Positions 18,022 to 19,109 of a DNA stretch of 19,109 nucleotides are shown here, in pieces; position 1 is the stretch's first letter, and the number at the start of each line of letters is the position of its first letter. The position numbers were made by a program, and so were the translations under genes. Source of the DNA: Psilocybe azurescens (lineage: Eukaryota > Basidiomycota > Agaricomycetes > Agaricales > Agrocybaceae); the NCBI GenBank assembly GCA_023853785.1, contig JAJIRX010000186.1, positions 1 to 19,109 on the forward strand. Reading direction: 5' to 3'. The notes under the pieces were generated by a model. That model saw only the letters and a list, made by a program, of their open reading frames with translations. It did not search any database and was not told where the DNA came from.

Positions 18022-19109
18022 TTTGAATGCTTTTGAATACATGGATTAGCATAGATTAGGTGCGGGAATTGTGTTGGCCGATCAGTAAGAAAATTAAAAG
18101 TAGTGAGCTCGTAAGCTAAAATCCTGATATTTGACGCGTAAATGACTCCTTTGTCGGCGATGCAGAGGGTGATAGTTTTTGTCGTTGGCGTCTCATCTCT
18201 TCGATGTAGATAAATGTGATGAGAATCAACTCCGTCATGTGTTCGCCCGCTTTGAATATTTCTAGAGAAGCTGGGATCTTCTCATGATGAACGCTGTGGC
18301 GCGGACTGTAGTATCGAGCAATAAGGAATGGGACGTGGGCTTTTCCGTTTTTCTCACTGAAATCAGTGTTTTGGAGGAAGAGCTATTTATAGAACACATG
18401 TCAATAATCTATGGTCCAGCCTCGTTATGAGAGAACATACCTCTGATATCGATGAGCCCATCTTCCATATATATTGTTTCTTGTCCGGTCCAGTGAATAT
18501 GCGATTTCTGTACAAATACAGGCTTGAATATTTAATACGGTAGATTAGAGTAAACAAAAACAGACGAACCCTCCATACCATGCCCACCCTTCCTTCTTGA
18601 AGAACTCGCTCGTCTTCAGCTCACTGCCCCCGTGTCGAATAACGGTAGAAGAAATGGCATGGAATTCGATCTCGGCGACTTTTTAAAGCTTATTTGTAGC
18701 TCCGTCTCTGCAGCGGCTTTTTGCAAGTGGCAAAACGAAGGAACGGGGTTGTCCCAGTGGAAATCATGGTCATGAGATTCGAACGAGCGTCGCTCCAGAT
18801 CAGGGTTATCCTCCTCCATGTCGTTATGTGAATGATGGGAAACCCTTTTGCCCAAGAAGTGTCTCTCCTTCCAGAGAATGTCGGATGGCGTGTATCTGGG
18901 ACTGGAAGAGCGCGCCATACGACTGCCGTCCTTTTGTTCGCTCTGGAAGCACAGACAGATTTGTAGAGCACCTCTCCATCCTGATTACAGTAGCTACTGT
19001 TCGATGGCTCAAACGAGGTTAAGTATAGATGCATATAAGATGGTATAGAATGGGGGACTGGAGAGATGGAATGGATATTGTCGATCTCTGGAAATTAGGG
19101 TGTAGATAA
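18022..19109. other. Right end of the window, no firm gene
   Basis: Open frames exist on both strands (18387-18587, 18616-18918 and 18690-19034 minus; 18828-19022 and 18848-19048 plus). The plus frame 18596-18775 reads LEELARLQLTAPVSNNG and MEFDLGDFLKLICSSVSAA, vaguely like the middle of some fungal cytochrome P450s. However, no haem-binding Cys motif, I-helix or ExxR is present nearby and the frame closes at 18773. I leave this unassigned. Confidence 0.3.

Noticed and set aside
18596..18775. Plus-strand frame resembling part of a fungal cytochrome P450
   Set aside because: The resemblance is weak and rests on one segment; no haem-binding Cys, I-helix or ExxR motif lies nearby, and the frame closes.

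Overview
This window looks like nuclear DNA of a basidiomycete fungus (Agaricomycetes, most plausibly Polyporales). The genes are split by many short introns of about 50-125 bases with GTRNGT donors and YAG acceptors. One gene is the conserved eukaryotic initiation factor eIF2A, and another is a divergent fungal kinase of a type I recall as abundant in polypores. I saw no bacterial signals, rRNA, convincing tRNA or CRISPR array. All calls come from reading the sequence; no database was searched.

Layout. (1) 47-1348, minus: N-terminal part of eIF2A in five exons, running off the left edge. (2) 2008-3064, plus: gene A, a short GC-rich unknown protein. (3) 3065-5311: mostly empty, with one debatable small exon and a hairpin-capable inverted repeat. 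(4) 5312-6854, minus: gene B, an unknown protein with a long disordered N-terminus. (5) 8088-8451, plus: gene C, a C-terminal fragment. (6) 8452-12608: about 4 kb with no recognisable gene. (7) 12609-13142, plus: fragment of a domain that resembles the N-terminal part of fungal Crinkler-like/kinase proteins. (8) 13683-14865, plus: divergent protein kinase. (9) 16399-18021, plus: gene D, an unknown protein of about 460 residues. (10) 18022-19109: no firm gene.

Two results stand out. First, genes A, B, C and D belong to one uncharacterised family. A, B and D share in order a (V)xG.PG element, an FEGxGxK/FESSGRR element, an intron directly before a (F/L)PG triplet, a TRxE/RGEL helix start, a second shared intron, and a closing WDxxxI...L.IF.L...W.A.IG block; C keeps only the last part. 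Their roles are unknown; four relatives within 16 kb suggest local duplication.

Second, almost every recognisable gene is broken by net one-base losses, and each break lies at a homopolymer run of two or more bases, including in eIF2A. That regularity points to homopolymer under-calling in the assembly rather than natural decay, so most 'broken' genes here may be intact in the organism. The exception is gene A, whose defect is an in-frame TGA at a splice junction.
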